Assembly (NCBI GenBank): GCA_018268675.1
Contig: JAFDWB010000089.1
Span: 186,001 to 250,000, forward strand
Direction of reading: 5' to 3'
Length of the DNA stretch: 64,000 nt
DNA from: Actinomycetota bacterium
Lineage (GTDB): Bacteria; Actinomycetota; Thermoleophilia; Solirubrobacterales; 70-9
Under the pieces are notes generated by a model. That model made no database searches. It had not been told where the DNA came from and saw nothing but the letters and a program-made list of their open reading frames with translations. A program made the translations under genes and the position numbers. This document shows, piece by piece, positions 56,717-64,000 of the stretch. The number at the start of each line of letters is the position of its first letter. Within the stretch, counting starts at the first letter, position 1.

Positions 56717-57855
56717 CGTGCCTCCCGGAAGTCGTCGGGGTCGGTGCAGAGCTTCTCGGCGCCGGCGGCGGTGATCAGGAAGTTGTCCTCGAGCCGCAGG
56801 CCGCCGCCGCCCGGCCAGTAGACGCCGGGCTCGATCGCCAGCACCATCCCCTCCTCGATCACGCCGCCCGCGGCCTGGTGGGGCCAGGGCGGCTCGTGGG
56901 CGCGGGCGCCGACCCCGTGGGCGACCGGGTGCGAGGGCTGCCCGGGGTACCCGGCCGCGGCGATCCCGTCGCGGATCAGCCGGTCGAGCGCCGCCATCTC
57001 GGCACCGGGCCGGCAGTGCGCGACCGCGGCGGCGAAGACCTCGAGCAGCTGGTCGAGCAGCCGGTCGTACTCCGGGGCGAGCTCGCCGGGGCAGAAGTTC
57101 TTCGTCAGGTCGGTCCAGTAGCCGTCGGCGCAGACCCAGATCTCGAGCAGGGTCGGCTGGTCGGCAACCACCGGGCGGTCGGCGGTGGGGGTGAAGGTGC
57201 GGATCCCCGGGCCCGACCAGACCAGGGTGAAGGCGCGGGCGAGGTCGACCTCGCCGCGGAAGCCGGTGCCGGTGGCGTGGACGGTGCCCTCGAACAGAGC
57301 CCCGATCTCGCTCTCCTTCATCCCCGGGCGCGCCTTCGCCCGCACCTCGCCCATCGCCAGCGCCGCCAGCTCGTTGGCGAGCCGCATCCGCCCGACCTCC
57401 TGCGGCGTCTTGATCGCCCGCGCCGCGGAGAGCAGCGGCACGCAATCGACCGCCTCGGCGACGACCTCCTCGAAGGCCGCGAAGTAGGGCGCGCCGGCGA
57501 TCGTCGGCTCCCCCACCATCCGGTCCGCCGCCGCCGAGCCGAGCGAGATCTCGAGGCCGACCCGCCCGGTCAGCCCGCGCTCGCGCAGCACCGCGAGCGC
57601 CGCGTCGGTGCCACGGAAGAGCGGCGGCCGCGGGTCGCGCTCGTCATAGAAGCGAAACGGCCGCAGATCCTCCGCCCAGCACCCCGCCGCTTCGGCCACC
57701 TGCGGCTCCATCACGCACAGTGTCATCTCCCCCTCGCGCGGGAAGACGAGCACGTCGTACCCCTTCATGCACCAGTAGTCGGAGAGGTAGAGGACGTTGT
57801 CCGGGGAGCGGACGACCAGCGCGTCGAGGTCCTGCTCCTCCATCGCCCGGCGCAC
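56713..57855 (-). CDS. M24-family (Xaa-Pro peptidase/creatinase fold) hydrolase
   Basis: 380 residues, GTG 57855. Creatinase-type N-terminal domain (MEEQDLDALVVRSPDNVLYLSDYW) and pita-bread domain with metal ligands Asp 249 (YWTDLTKN), His 313 (HPVAHGVG), Glu 342 (AIEPGVY) and Glu 356 (LRLEDNFL). The first ligand, normally DxG, appears as Glu 238 (LLEIWV). Codons upstream of the GTG still encode family-like residues (ESPRDEAKLDR) but no start codon is there. Could cleave a C-N bond of a small amide, as creatinase does, or an Xaa-Pro bond. Confidence 0.83.
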   Translation of the reverse strand: MRRAMEEQDLDALVVRSPDNVLYLSDYWCMKGYDVLVFPREGEMTLCVMEPQVAEAAGCWAEDLRPFRFYDERDPRPPLFRGTDAALAVLRERGLTGRVGLEISLGSAAADRMVGEPTIAGAPYFAAFEEVVAEAVDCVPLLSAARAIKTPQEVGRMRLANELAALAMGEVRAKARPGMKESEIGALFEGTVHATGTGFRGEVDLARAFTLVWSGPGIRTFTPTADRPVVADQPTLLEIWVCADGYWTDLTKNFCPGELAPEYDRLLDQLLEVFAAAVAHCRPGAEMAALDRLIRDGIAAAGYPGQPSHPVAHGVGARAHEPPWPHQAAGGVIEEGMVLAIEPGVYWPGGGGLRLEDNFLITAAGAEKLCTDPDDFREAR

Positions 57856-57886
57856 GCGGTCGAGCTTCGCCTCGTCGCGGGGTGAC

Positions 57887-59137
57887 TCATGCGTCCACGC
57901 CGCAGACCTCCGCCGCCGCGAGGGCGTAGACGGAGGCGATGTCGACGAGGCCCTTGATCTCGAGGTTCTCCCCCAGCGTGGCGCTCGGCAGGCCGCTCGA
58001 GGTGCCGTAGTTGACGGTCTCGATCCCGTACCGGGTCAGCGCCGAGCCGTCGGAGAACCAGCGGGTCGCGTCGCGCTCGGCGGGGCCGCCGAAGACCTCG
58101 GTGTGGCCCATGTCGATCGCCGCCAGCAGCGGGTGGTCCTCGCGGATCTCCGAGCCGGGGGCGGTGACGAAGACTTCCGAGGTGATCCCGTAGTCGGGGA
58201 AGCGCTCGCGCAGCTCGCGGACCAGGTCGCCGAAGGCGTGGCGCGCCTCCTGCATCTTCATCGTCGGCGGCACCCGCATGTCGAGGAAGAGGTCGGTGCG
58301 GCCGGGGGTGCGGCTGACCCGCCACGGGTGGCCGCCGCGGATCGCGCCGATGTTGACGACGCCGGTCAGGTCGCGGTAGGTCGCCCGCTGCTCCCAGCTC
58401 GGGATCCATTCGCGAACCGCGTCCATCACCTCGCGCATGCGGACGATCGAGTTCTCCCCTTCGCGGCCGACGCTGAAGGCGGTGTGGACGAAGGGACCGG
58501 CGGTGGAGATGCGGCCCCAGAGGGCGCCGAAGTGGCCGAGGACGATCTTCTGCTCGGTCGGCTCGCCGAGGATGCAGACGTCGGCGATGCCGCCGTGGGT
58601 CGGCAGGTAGCGGCTGCCGGCGGCGTAGCCGCGGTACTCGGCGCCGCGGAACTCCTCGCCCCACTGGGTCTTCTCGATCTCGCCGGAGACGGCGGCGATG
58701 AGGAGGTCGCCGCGGAGGCGGACGCCGGCGTCGAGGAGCGCCGAGACCGCCTCGACGTAGCAGGCGAGGGCGCCCTTCATGTTCGAGATCCCGAGCCCGT
58801 AGATCTTGCCGTCCTCGACGAAGGAGGCGGGCTGGAAGCCGGCGATCGCGCGCAGGTGCGGCTCGCGGCCGGAGTAGCTGGTGTCCATGTGGCCGTTGAA
58901 CATCAGCGAGGTGCCGTCGCCGGAGCCCTCCCAGAGGCCGATCACGTTCGGGCGGCCGTCCTCCACCTGCTGCCACTGCACCTGGAGGCCGCGGTCGAGG
59001 AAGATCTCCCGCATCCGCTCGCCCATCTCCGCCTCCGAGCCGGTCGGGCTGGGGATGTCGACCAGCGAGCGGGCGACCCCGACCAGCCGCTCCTCGTCGA
59101 TCTTGGCCAGGATCTCCTGCTTCGGGATCTCGCTCAT
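57887..59137 (-). CDS. M20-family amidohydrolase with degenerate metal site
   Basis: 416 residues, ATG 59137. FNGHMDTS (His 83, Asp 85) is intact, but the bridging Asp of the usual GxxxxDMKG is Asn 119 (GLGISNMKGA), the DEE motif reads GEIEK (Glu 153/155), and the late His before the end is missing (GLPSATLGENLEI). ArgE/DapE-type fold with dimerisation domain (FVHTAFSVGREGENSI). It may be a one-metal amidase or non-catalytic. Starts 39 nt after the LLM gene. Confidence 0.82.
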   Translation of the reverse strand: MSEIPKQEILAKIDEERLVGVARSLVDIPSPTGSEAEMGERMREIFLDRGLQVQWQQVEDGRPNVIGLWEGSGDGTSLMFNGHMDTSYSGREPHLRAIAGFQPASFVEDGKIYGLGISNMKGALACYVEAVSALLDAGVRLRGDLLIAAVSGEIEKTQWGEEFRGAEYRGYAAGSRYLPTHGGIADVCILGEPTEQKIVLGHFGALWGRISTAGPFVHTAFSVGREGENSIVRMREVMDAVREWIPSWEQRATYRDLTGVVNIGAIRGGHPWRVSRTPGRTDLFLDMRVPPTMKMQEARHAFGDLVRELRERFPDYGITSEVFVTAPGSEIREDHPLLAAIDMGHTEVFGGPAERDATRWFSDGSALTRYGIETVNYGTSSGLPSATLGENLEIKGLVDIASVYALAAAEVCGVDA

Positions 59138-59176
59138 CTCAGTCGTCCTCGCTTCCTTCTCCGCCGTGGCTCCCGC

Positions 59177-60250
59177 TCAGCGGAAGCGCGGCAGGACCTC
59201 TTTGCCGAACAGCTCGATCTGGCGGTCGCGTTCCGCGCCCCAGAGCTCCAGCATGATGTGGGTGCAGCCGGCGTCGCGGTAGCGCTCGACCGCGGCGATG
59301 CATTCTTCCGGGGTGCCGGCGATCGGCACGCATTTGTCGAGGATCTCGTCGGTGACCGCGTCGGCGGCGGCGAGGCGCCCGCCGCGCTCCATCGCCTCGG
59401 CGATCGGCGCGATCTCCTCCATCGTCAGGTTCGCCTTCTCGAGCAGGACGTCGGCCGAGCCGCGGATGTTCTGCACCTTGTTGGCGAGGTACATGCCGGC
59501 GATCTCGCGGGCGCCCTGGCGGCCGGTGTTGCGGTCCTCGTCGATCGAGGCGACGAGGGTGCAGCCGAGATCGATCTCGTCGGGATCGCGGCCGGCCCGC
59601 TCGGCGCCGATCGCCATGTTCTCGCGCGAGTAGGTGACGAAGTCGGGCGTGGTGATGCTGGCGGTGAGCAGGCCGTCGCCGAGTTCGCCGGAGAGCTGCT
59701 GCATCTTCGGCCCGGTGCCGGCGACGTACATCGGGATCTTCCAGCGCGGCGCCTCGGCCTCGGGGGAGAGCGCCGGGACCGAGGCGCTGAACTCCTTGCC
59801 CTCGAACTCGAAGGCCTCGCCGCCCTCGACCCCGCGGATGATTTCGATGCTCTCCTTGATCGCGGTGAGCGGCCGGGCCTTCTTGCCGTCCTCGCCCTCG
59901 CCGATCGCTTTCATCAGGATTTTGGAGGCGCCGAAGCCGAGTCGGAAGCGGCCCTCGCCGGCGGTTTCCTGGGTGACCCGCGCCTCCATCGCGACCGTCA
60001 GCGGGTGGCGCGTGTAGGGCGAGATGATCCCCCACCCCACCGTCAGCCGGTCGGTCTCGCGCCCGATCAGTGCCGACAGCGCGGTCGAGGACCTGGCCTC
60101 CATCTGGTGTTTGCGCCACCACGGATAGGCCTCCGCCAACCAGATCGTGTCGAAGCCGTTCGCGTCCAGTTGCTGCGCGTGCCCGAGGATCTCCTCCAGG
60201 GGCTCCATCGTCAGCTGCATGACGCCAAAGCGGAGCGGGGGTTTGCTCAC
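59177..60250 (-). CDS. Luciferase-like (LLM class) F420-dependent oxidoreductase
   Basis: 357 residues, GTG 60250. FGVMQLTMEPLEEILGHAQQLDANGFDTIWLAE, GRETDRLTVGWGIISPYTRHPLTVAMEA, EGRFRLGFGASKILMKAIGEGE, WKIPMYVAGTGPKMQQLSGELGDG: closest to the Mer/FGD branch using F420. First gene of the six-gene leftward operon. Would perform a hydride transfer on the substrate that the later enzymes cut and condense. Confidence 0.88.
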   Translation of the reverse strand: MSKPPLRFGVMQLTMEPLEEILGHAQQLDANGFDTIWLAEAYPWWRKHQMEARSSTALSALIGRETDRLTVGWGIISPYTRHPLTVAMEARVTQETAGEGRFRLGFGASKILMKAIGEGEDGKKARPLTAIKESIEIIRGVEGGEAFEFEGKEFSASVPALSPEAEAPRWKIPMYVAGTGPKMQQLSGELGDGLLTASITTPDFVTYSRENMAIGAERAGRDPDEIDLGCTLVASIDEDRNTGRQGAREIAGMYLANKVQNIRGSADVLLEKANLTMEEIAPIAEAMERGGRLAAADAVTDEILDKCVPIAGTPEECIAAVERYRDAGCTHIMLELWGAERDRQIELFGKEVLPRFR

Positions 60251-60312
60251 GATCTCGGTCCTCTCCCTCTTTCGGTGCGGTGCCGTTCCGTACGACGACC
60301 CGCCGATTCGCT

Positions 60313-60341
60313 ATTTGATCAAAGATCGAGTCGGGATGCAA
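60313..60341 (-). promoter_or_regulatory. Promoter with palindromic operator, 53620-60250 operon
   Basis: TTGCAT (60341-60336), 17-bp spacer, TCAAAT (60318-60313). The -10 overlaps the perfect palindrome TTTGATCAAA (60314-60323), so a protein bound there would exclude RNA polymerase. The GntR protein encoded at 60870 is the nearest candidate. Confidence 0.5.
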
Positions 60342-60404
60342 GGAGCCCACGGACTTCGGGGCGTCGGCGCCGTGGTTCGCGGTCGTTGCGGCCGTCCGAG
60401 TCAC

Positions 60405-60501
60405 GTCCCGGGCGCCCCATGGGGGTCCTGGCAGGCTGTGACCCCCATGAGGCGCCCGGGACGTGGGGGGTGCGTGGGGGAGAAGGCACGGGTCCGTGAC
60501 G
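60405..60501. repeat. 97-bp duplicated hairpin element, copy 2
   Basis: Same stem and identical 12-nt loop as copy 1 (22326-22422); here the stem extends to 26 bp (60402-60427 with 60440-60465) with one mismatch. About 96 % identical. Confidence 0.85.
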
Positions 60502-60612
60502 TTCCCGACATCTCTGTGACGAGGTCCCACATCGGTGACGCGCGCATGACGCACGCGTGGTGCTCCTGTCGCTTCCCCGCGACCCTTCCCCCGCACGCAC
60601 CGTCCCCTCCCC

Positions 60613-60660
60613 GGTGCGTTCGCACTTGTCGTCGCTATCCGACGATTACTGCGAACTCGC
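60613..60660. repeat. Type A hairpin, chimeric copy
   Basis: The left arm (GTTCGCACTTGTCGTCG) resembles the copy at 53460 while the right arm (CGACGATTACTGCGAAC) is that of the 46541 copy, so pairing is imperfect. Suggests recombination between copies or decay. Confidence 0.7.
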
Positions 60661-60683
60661 TCCCTCTCGCCCCGTCCCCGGGC

Positions 60684-60732
60684 GATGAGTTCGCAGTTCT
60701 CGTCGCCATCCGACGATTACTGCGAACTCATC
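60684..60732. repeat. Type A 49-bp hairpin
   Basis: GATGAGTTCGCAGTTCTCG to ACTGCGAACTCATC; loop CCATC. Relative to 46541 the closing pairs GGTG/CACC have become GATG/CATC, a compensated change. Confidence 0.85.
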
Positions 60733-60782
60733 GGGCGGGGGCACCTGGTGCGGCGTGCCGACCCTTCCTCTCCCCACGGACC

Positions 60783-60834
60783 CGGCCGTCTCGGCCACGG
60801 CCACAGCCTGCCCGGGTCGTGGTCGAGACGGCCC
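60783..60834. repeat. Hairpin, copy 2 of the 22743 element
   Basis: CGGCCGTCTCGGCCACG on the left, CGTGGTCGAGACGGCC on the right, one mismatch; loop and right flank nearly as in copy 1. Confidence 0.7.
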
Positions 60835-60869
60835 GTCCCTTGTGCTCCGGGCGCCAGCCGGCGAACGGC

Positions 60870-61637
60870 TCAGCGTTTGGCGCGGGAGCGGGACTTGGGG
60901 TCGGGTTTGAGCTCGTAGAGCTCCTCGCCGCCCATTTCGACCGCGACCAGGTTGGCGGTGCGGACGAGGTGGTTCCAGAGGCGGAGTTCGGCGACGTCCG
61001 GCTGGCGCTCGCGGCAGGCGTCGAGGAGCTTCTGGTGCTCGTCGACGCGGGACTCGAAGAGGCGGCGAACGCCGATCGTAGCGACGCGGTAGCGCTCGGC
61101 GCTGTCCCAGAGGGGGGAGATCAAGCGCAGCAGCCAGCGCGAGGAAGCGGCGCGGTAGAGGGCGAAATGAAAGCCGGTGTGGGCCTCCAGCGAGGCGGCG
61201 TCGTCTTCGCGCTGGATCGCGGTCTCGAGGCGCTCCAGCCACTCGCCCGCGTTGGCCGCGTCCTCGTCGTCGAAGTTCTCGGCGGCGCGGGCGATCGCCG
61301 GCACCTCGAGCATCAGCCGCGAGTCGTAGACCTCCCGCAGGTCCTCGACCGAGAGGTCGGCGACGCGAGCGCCGCGGTGGGGGACGTTTTCGACCAGACC
61401 GACACCGTCGAGCCGCCGCAGCGCCTCGCGGATCGGCATCGGGCTCATCCCGGTGACCGCCGCCAGATCCTCGATCGGCAGCCGCTCCCCCGGCGACAGC
61501 GCGCCGCTGACGATCGCGTCATGGAGCATCCCGAAGGCCTTCTCGGCGAGCGTCCGGTGGCTCGCGCCGCTGGAGGCAAACGAGCCCAACCGCTCGACGA
61601 TGGTCTCATCCGAAGTACCAGATACTTGATAGGACAA
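60870..61637 (-). CDS. GntR-family regulator, FCD subfamily
   Basis: About 255 residues if started at TTG 61637; later TTG codons are possible since the winged helix begins near residue 25 (HRTLAEKAFGMLHDAIVSGALSPGERLPIEDLAAVTGMSPMPIREALRRLDGVGLV). FCD domain follows (FHFALYRAASSRWLLRLIS; DEHQKLLDACRERQ). Encoded 42 nt after the ribose-type permease in the same direction, so in the transporter operon. It may control this transporter and the operon at 53620-60250. Confidence 0.87.
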   Translation of the reverse strand: MSYQVSGTSDETIVERLGSFASSGASHRTLAEKAFGMLHDAIVSGALSPGERLPIEDLAAVTGMSPMPIREALRRLDGVGLVENVPHRGARVADLSVEDLREVYDSRLMLEVPAIARAAENFDDEDAANAGEWLERLETAIQREDDAASLEAHTGFHFALYRAASSRWLLRLISPLWDSAERYRVATIGVRRLFESRVDEHQKLLDACRERQPDVAELRLWNHLVRTANLVAVEMGGEELYELKPDPKSRSRAKR

Positions 61638-61679
61638 AGCCCAGAAAGCGTAGCGAAGTTCCCGGCGCCCCGCCCCCGG

Positions 61680-62732
61680 TCAGCCGCCCCTCGCCCGCGC
61701 CGGGCGGCGGAGACGGAAGCGACCGATCGACACCTGCTCCCTCCCCCTCAGGGTCTCGATCAAAACCGCGATCACGAGGATCGCGCCGGTGACGACCTGC
61801 TGCCAGAAGCTCTGCACGCCGGAGACCGCAAGCCCGTTCTGCAGCACGCCGAGGAACAGCACCCCGACCGCGGTCCCGACCACGCCCCCGGAGCCGCCTT
61901 TGAAGCTGGTGCCGCCGATCAAGACCGCGGCGGTCGCGTCGAAGACGATCGTTTCGCCGACCAGCGGGCTGGCGGCGCCGACCCGGGCGACCTGGAGGAT
62001 GCCGCCGAGCGCCGAGAGCATCCCGGTGATCGCGTACACGAACAGGATCGTGCGGCCGACGTTGATCCCCGAGAGGCGCGCCGCGTCGGCGTTGCCGCCG
62101 ACCGCGTAGACATCACGGCCGAAGTAGGTGTTCCTCAGCACGTAGAAGGCGACCACGAACACCCCGATCATGATCCACACCGAGATCGGCACCCCGAGGA
62201 GGTTTTCGAACGCCAGCGTTTCGAGGAACGGCGAGATCACCTGGGTCGTTTTCGAGTTCGACCACAGGTTCACCACACCGCGGAAGAGGATGTTGGTGCC
62301 GAGGGTCACCACCAGGAAGGACAGGCCCACGATCCCGACGAAGAAGCCGTTGATCAAGCCGCCGAGCACAGCGCCGCCGACCAAGGTGAGGAAGATCGCC
62401 AGGCCGATCGGCATGCCGCCGACGACAAGTTTTCCGAGCAAGATCCCCGACAGGGCCAGGACCGATCCGACCGACAGGTCGATGCCGCCGCTCAGCATCG
62501 CGAAGGTCATCCCGATCGAGACCACGAACAGGATCGAGACGCCCGTCAACAGCGAGGTGATGTTGCCGGAGGTGAGGAACGAGCTCTGCGTGAAGGTGAA
62601 GTACAGGAACATCACCACCAGCATCAAGAAGACGCCGAGGAAGCTCGCATCGGTAAGGGTGCGGAGTGAGTTGGAGGCCAGCTGCCTGGTGCGGCCGTCG
62701 CCTGCGGAACCGTTGTCGTCCTGTTTCACCAT
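61680..62732 (-). CDS. Ribose-type ABC transporter permease (RbsC-like)
   Basis: 350 residues with about nine hydrophobic segments. FLTSGNITSLLTGVSILFVVSIGMTFAMLSGGIDLSVGSVLALSGILLGKLV is the classic N-terminal region; VTLGTNILFRGVVNL and VFDATAAVLIGGTSFKGGSGGVVGTAVGVLFLGVLQNGL complete the family pattern. Cytoplasmic membrane; imports a sugar or sugar-like solute with the ATPase upstream. The substrate-binding protein must lie outside the window. Confidence 0.92.
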   Translation of the reverse strand: MVKQDDNGSAGDGRTRQLASNSLRTLTDASFLGVFLMLVVMFLYFTFTQSSFLTSGNITSLLTGVSILFVVSIGMTFAMLSGGIDLSVGSVLALSGILLGKLVVGGMPIGLAIFLTLVGGAVLGGLINGFFVGIVGLSFLVVTLGTNILFRGVVNLWSNSKTTQVISPFLETLAFENLLGVPISVWIMIGVFVVAFYVLRNTYFGRDVYAVGGNADAARLSGINVGRTILFVYAITGMLSALGGILQVARVGAASPLVGETIVFDATAAVLIGGTSFKGGSGGVVGTAVGVLFLGVLQNGLAVSGVQSFWQQVVTGAILVIAVLIETLRGREQVSIGRFRLRRPARARGG

Positions 62733-62744
62733 TCGTTGTTCCCG

Positions 62745-64000
62745 TCAGTTGTTTCCCGTCGCATAGTGTGCAATCGCTGATTCGGAGGCGTCGTCTTTCG
62801 CCAGTGCGGTCACGATCCGACCGCGGAACATCACAAAGATCCGGTCGCAGAGGCGCAGCAGCTCCGGCGTCTCCGAGGAGCTGACCAGGATCGCCGGGCC
62901 GCCCTCCCGCAGCCGGTCGAGGATCTCGTAGATTTCGTCCTTCGCGCCGACGTCCACCCCGCGGGTCGGCTCGTCGAGCAGGATCACCTTCGGATCGACC
63001 GCCAGCCACTTGGCCAGCACGATCTTCTGCTGGTTGCCGCCGCTGAGCGACGCGATCGGGGCGCCGCCGCGGCCCTTCGCCCCCGCGACCCGGAGGCTGC
63101 CGACCACCTGGTCGAGTTCCTCGGCCTCGCGGCGGAGCGGTGGCCTGCGCAAGCGGAAGGAGTCCGCGGTCCGGGCGATCATCAGGTTCTCCCGGATGCT
63201 CATCGGGAGGATCAGCCCCTCCTCCTTGCGATCGGCGGGGACGAGGGCGAAGCCGTTGTTCATCGCCTGGTGTGGATTGCGGTTCCAGACGTTCGCGCCA
63301 TCGAGCTCGATCGTGCCCTCGGCGCTCGCGTGCAGGCCGAAGATCGCCTGCAGGAGCTCGCTGCGACCGGCGCCGATCAGGCCGGCGAAACCGACGATCT
63401 CGCCGCTCGCGACCTCGAAGGAGACGTCCTCGATCATCCCCGGCACCGTCAGCTTCGAGACCGACAGGCGGGTCTTCCCGAGCTTGGCCGGGGGCGCGCC
63501 GCCGGTTTTCTGCTCCATGTGCCTGCCGACCATCAACGCGATCAGCTTGTCCACGTCGAGGTCCGCGGTCGCTTCTTTGGCGATCGTGCGGCCGTCGCGC
63601 AGCACGGTGAGGCTGTCGGTGATGTGGAAGACCTCTTTCAGCCGGTGCGAGACGAAGATCGTCGAGATCCCGTGCGCCTTCAGGTTCGTCACCACCCCGA
63701 AGAGCGAGTCGACCTCCTCGTCGGTGAGCGAGCTCGTCGGCTCGTCCAGGATCAGCACCCGGGCGTCCATCGAGATCGCGCGCGCGATCTCGACCATCTG
63801 GCGCTCGTCGGGGCGCAGGCGCTTCACCGGCGTGCGGGGGTTCAGCCGCAGATCGAGTCGGTCCAGGACCTCGACCGCCCGCTGCCTGCTGGCGCGCCGG
63901 TCGACCCCCCACCAGCGCCTGATCGCCCGCCGGCCGAGGACGATGTTCTCGGCGACGCTCAGCTCCGGCACGAGGGTGGTCTCCTGGGTCACCGTCGCGA
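62745..64000 (-). CDS. Ribose-type ABC transporter ATP-binding protein (RbsA-like), partial
   Basis: 418 C-terminal residues, running off the right edge; Walker A of the first domain is outside. In frame the window starts ATVTQETTLVPELSVAENIVLGR. First-domain LRPDERQMVEIARAI, ILDEPTSSL; second domain with degenerate P-loop (FAGLIGAGRSELL), VPADRKEEGLIL, LSGGNQQKIVLAKWL and LLDEPTRGVDVGAK. Two-domain sugar-import ATPase. The GTG at 63992 is internal, not the start. Confidence 0.93.
   Translation of the reverse strand, partial: ATVTQETTLVPELSVAENIVLGRRAIRRWWGVDRRASRQRAVEVLDRLDLRLNPRTPVKRLRPDERQMVEIARAISMDARVLILDEPTSSLTDEEVDSLFGVVTNLKAHGISTIFVSHRLKEVFHITDSLTVLRDGRTIAKEATADLDVDKLIALMVGRHMEQKTGGAPPAKLGKTRLSVSKLTVPGMIEDVSFEVASGEIVGFAGLIGAGRSELLQAIFGLHASAEGTIELDGANVWNRNPHQAMNNGFALVPADRKEEGLILPMSIRENLMIARTADSFRLRRPPLRREAEELDQVVGSLRVAGAKGRGGAPIASLSGGNQQKIVLAKWLAVDPKVILLDEPTRGVDVGAKDEIYEILDRLREGGPAILVSSSETPELLRLCDRIFVMFRGRIVTALAKDDASESAIAHYATGNN

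Larger units (their letters stand above)
60251..60869. other. 619-bp gene-free block: promoter on the left, hairpin array on the right
   Basis: 60251-60345 holds the leader and promoter of the leftward operon. 60361-60869 lies downstream of the GntR gene at 60870 and carries, in order, the 97-bp repeat (60405-60501), two Type A hairpins (60613, 60684) and the second copy of the 22743 hairpin (60783). No protein is recognisable. Confidence 0.75.

Noticed and set aside
60361-60869. CRISPR array or CRISPR-like repeat
   Set aside because: The repeats are long imperfect palindromes with irregular spacing and no unique spacers of constant length; no cas genes.

Overview
The window is about 70 % GC and densely packed, with genes joined by ATGA, GTGA or TAGTG start/stop overlaps. 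It has many GTG and TTG starts, several leaderless-looking promoters, four genes of the F420 world (an F420:NADP reductase and three luciferase-like F420 oxidoreductases) and Ser/Thr-rich lipoprotein linkers. I read this as an actinomycete, possibly of the Thermoleophilia/Solirubrobacterales type; the phylum is a good inference, the order a guess. I see no rRNA, tRNA, transposase, phage or CRISPR. The window is a chain of small-molecule catabolic operons, most with their own regulator.

Layout. 1-6605: a PotD/PotA-type ABC uptake operon running off the left edge, and an XRE-cupin regulator with hydantoinase/carboxylase-type HyuA and HyuB and a small zinc protein; both operons carry the same 15-bp promoter box. 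6978-11516: a GntR regulator divergent from a tartrate-type set (dehydrogenase, aldehyde dehydrogenase, enolase-superfamily dehydratase). 11931-14059: F420:NADP reductase, class II aldolase and a HAD phosphatase. 14038-20856: a BMP-family nucleoside-type ABC transporter whose operon also encodes an F420 enzyme and a second BMP protein with no signal peptide. 21031-22251: a cytosine-deaminase-like amidohydrolase.

22851-32268: two divergent operons around one promoter region that has a FadR-type operator just downstream of each promoter. Leftward are an isochorismatase-type amidase, HyuB with an extra C-terminal domain, HyuA and an F420 enzyme. Rightward are a ureohydrolase, GntR, an NTF2-like protein and DUF1028. 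The set resembles an N-heterocycle/ureide pathway such as creatinine/hydantoin breakdown. 32148-46368: two PucR regulators frame an asparaginase and a second amidohydrolase, followed by carbamate kinase, the three-gene oxamate-carbamoyltransferase set (FdrA, DUF1116, DUF2877), a cyclase-family hydrolase, a class III CoA-transferase and a fused carboxyltransferase. This could be a carbamoyl-phosphate-forming ureide pathway with CoA-dependent disposal of the remaining acid.

46680-53355: a CoA-linked catabolic operon (DUF35 protein, cysteine-less thiolase-like protein, amidase, acyl-CoA ligase, racemase-like protein, OsmC, quinone-reductase-like MDR). 53620-60250: an operon with two ketopantoate-reductase paralogues, an isopropylmalate-synthase-like enzyme, M24 and M20 proteins with altered metal sites, and an F420 enzyme. 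60870-64000: GntR and a ribose-type ABC transporter running off the right edge.

All gene-free stretches over about 200 bp lie downstream of genes and are packed with long hairpins. Several are repeated, including a 49-bp element present as an exact inverted copy 10 kb away and a 97-bp element duplicated 38 kb apart. Copies differ by paired substitutions that preserve the stems. This structured intergenic repeat family is, with the ureide gene clusters, the most notable content.
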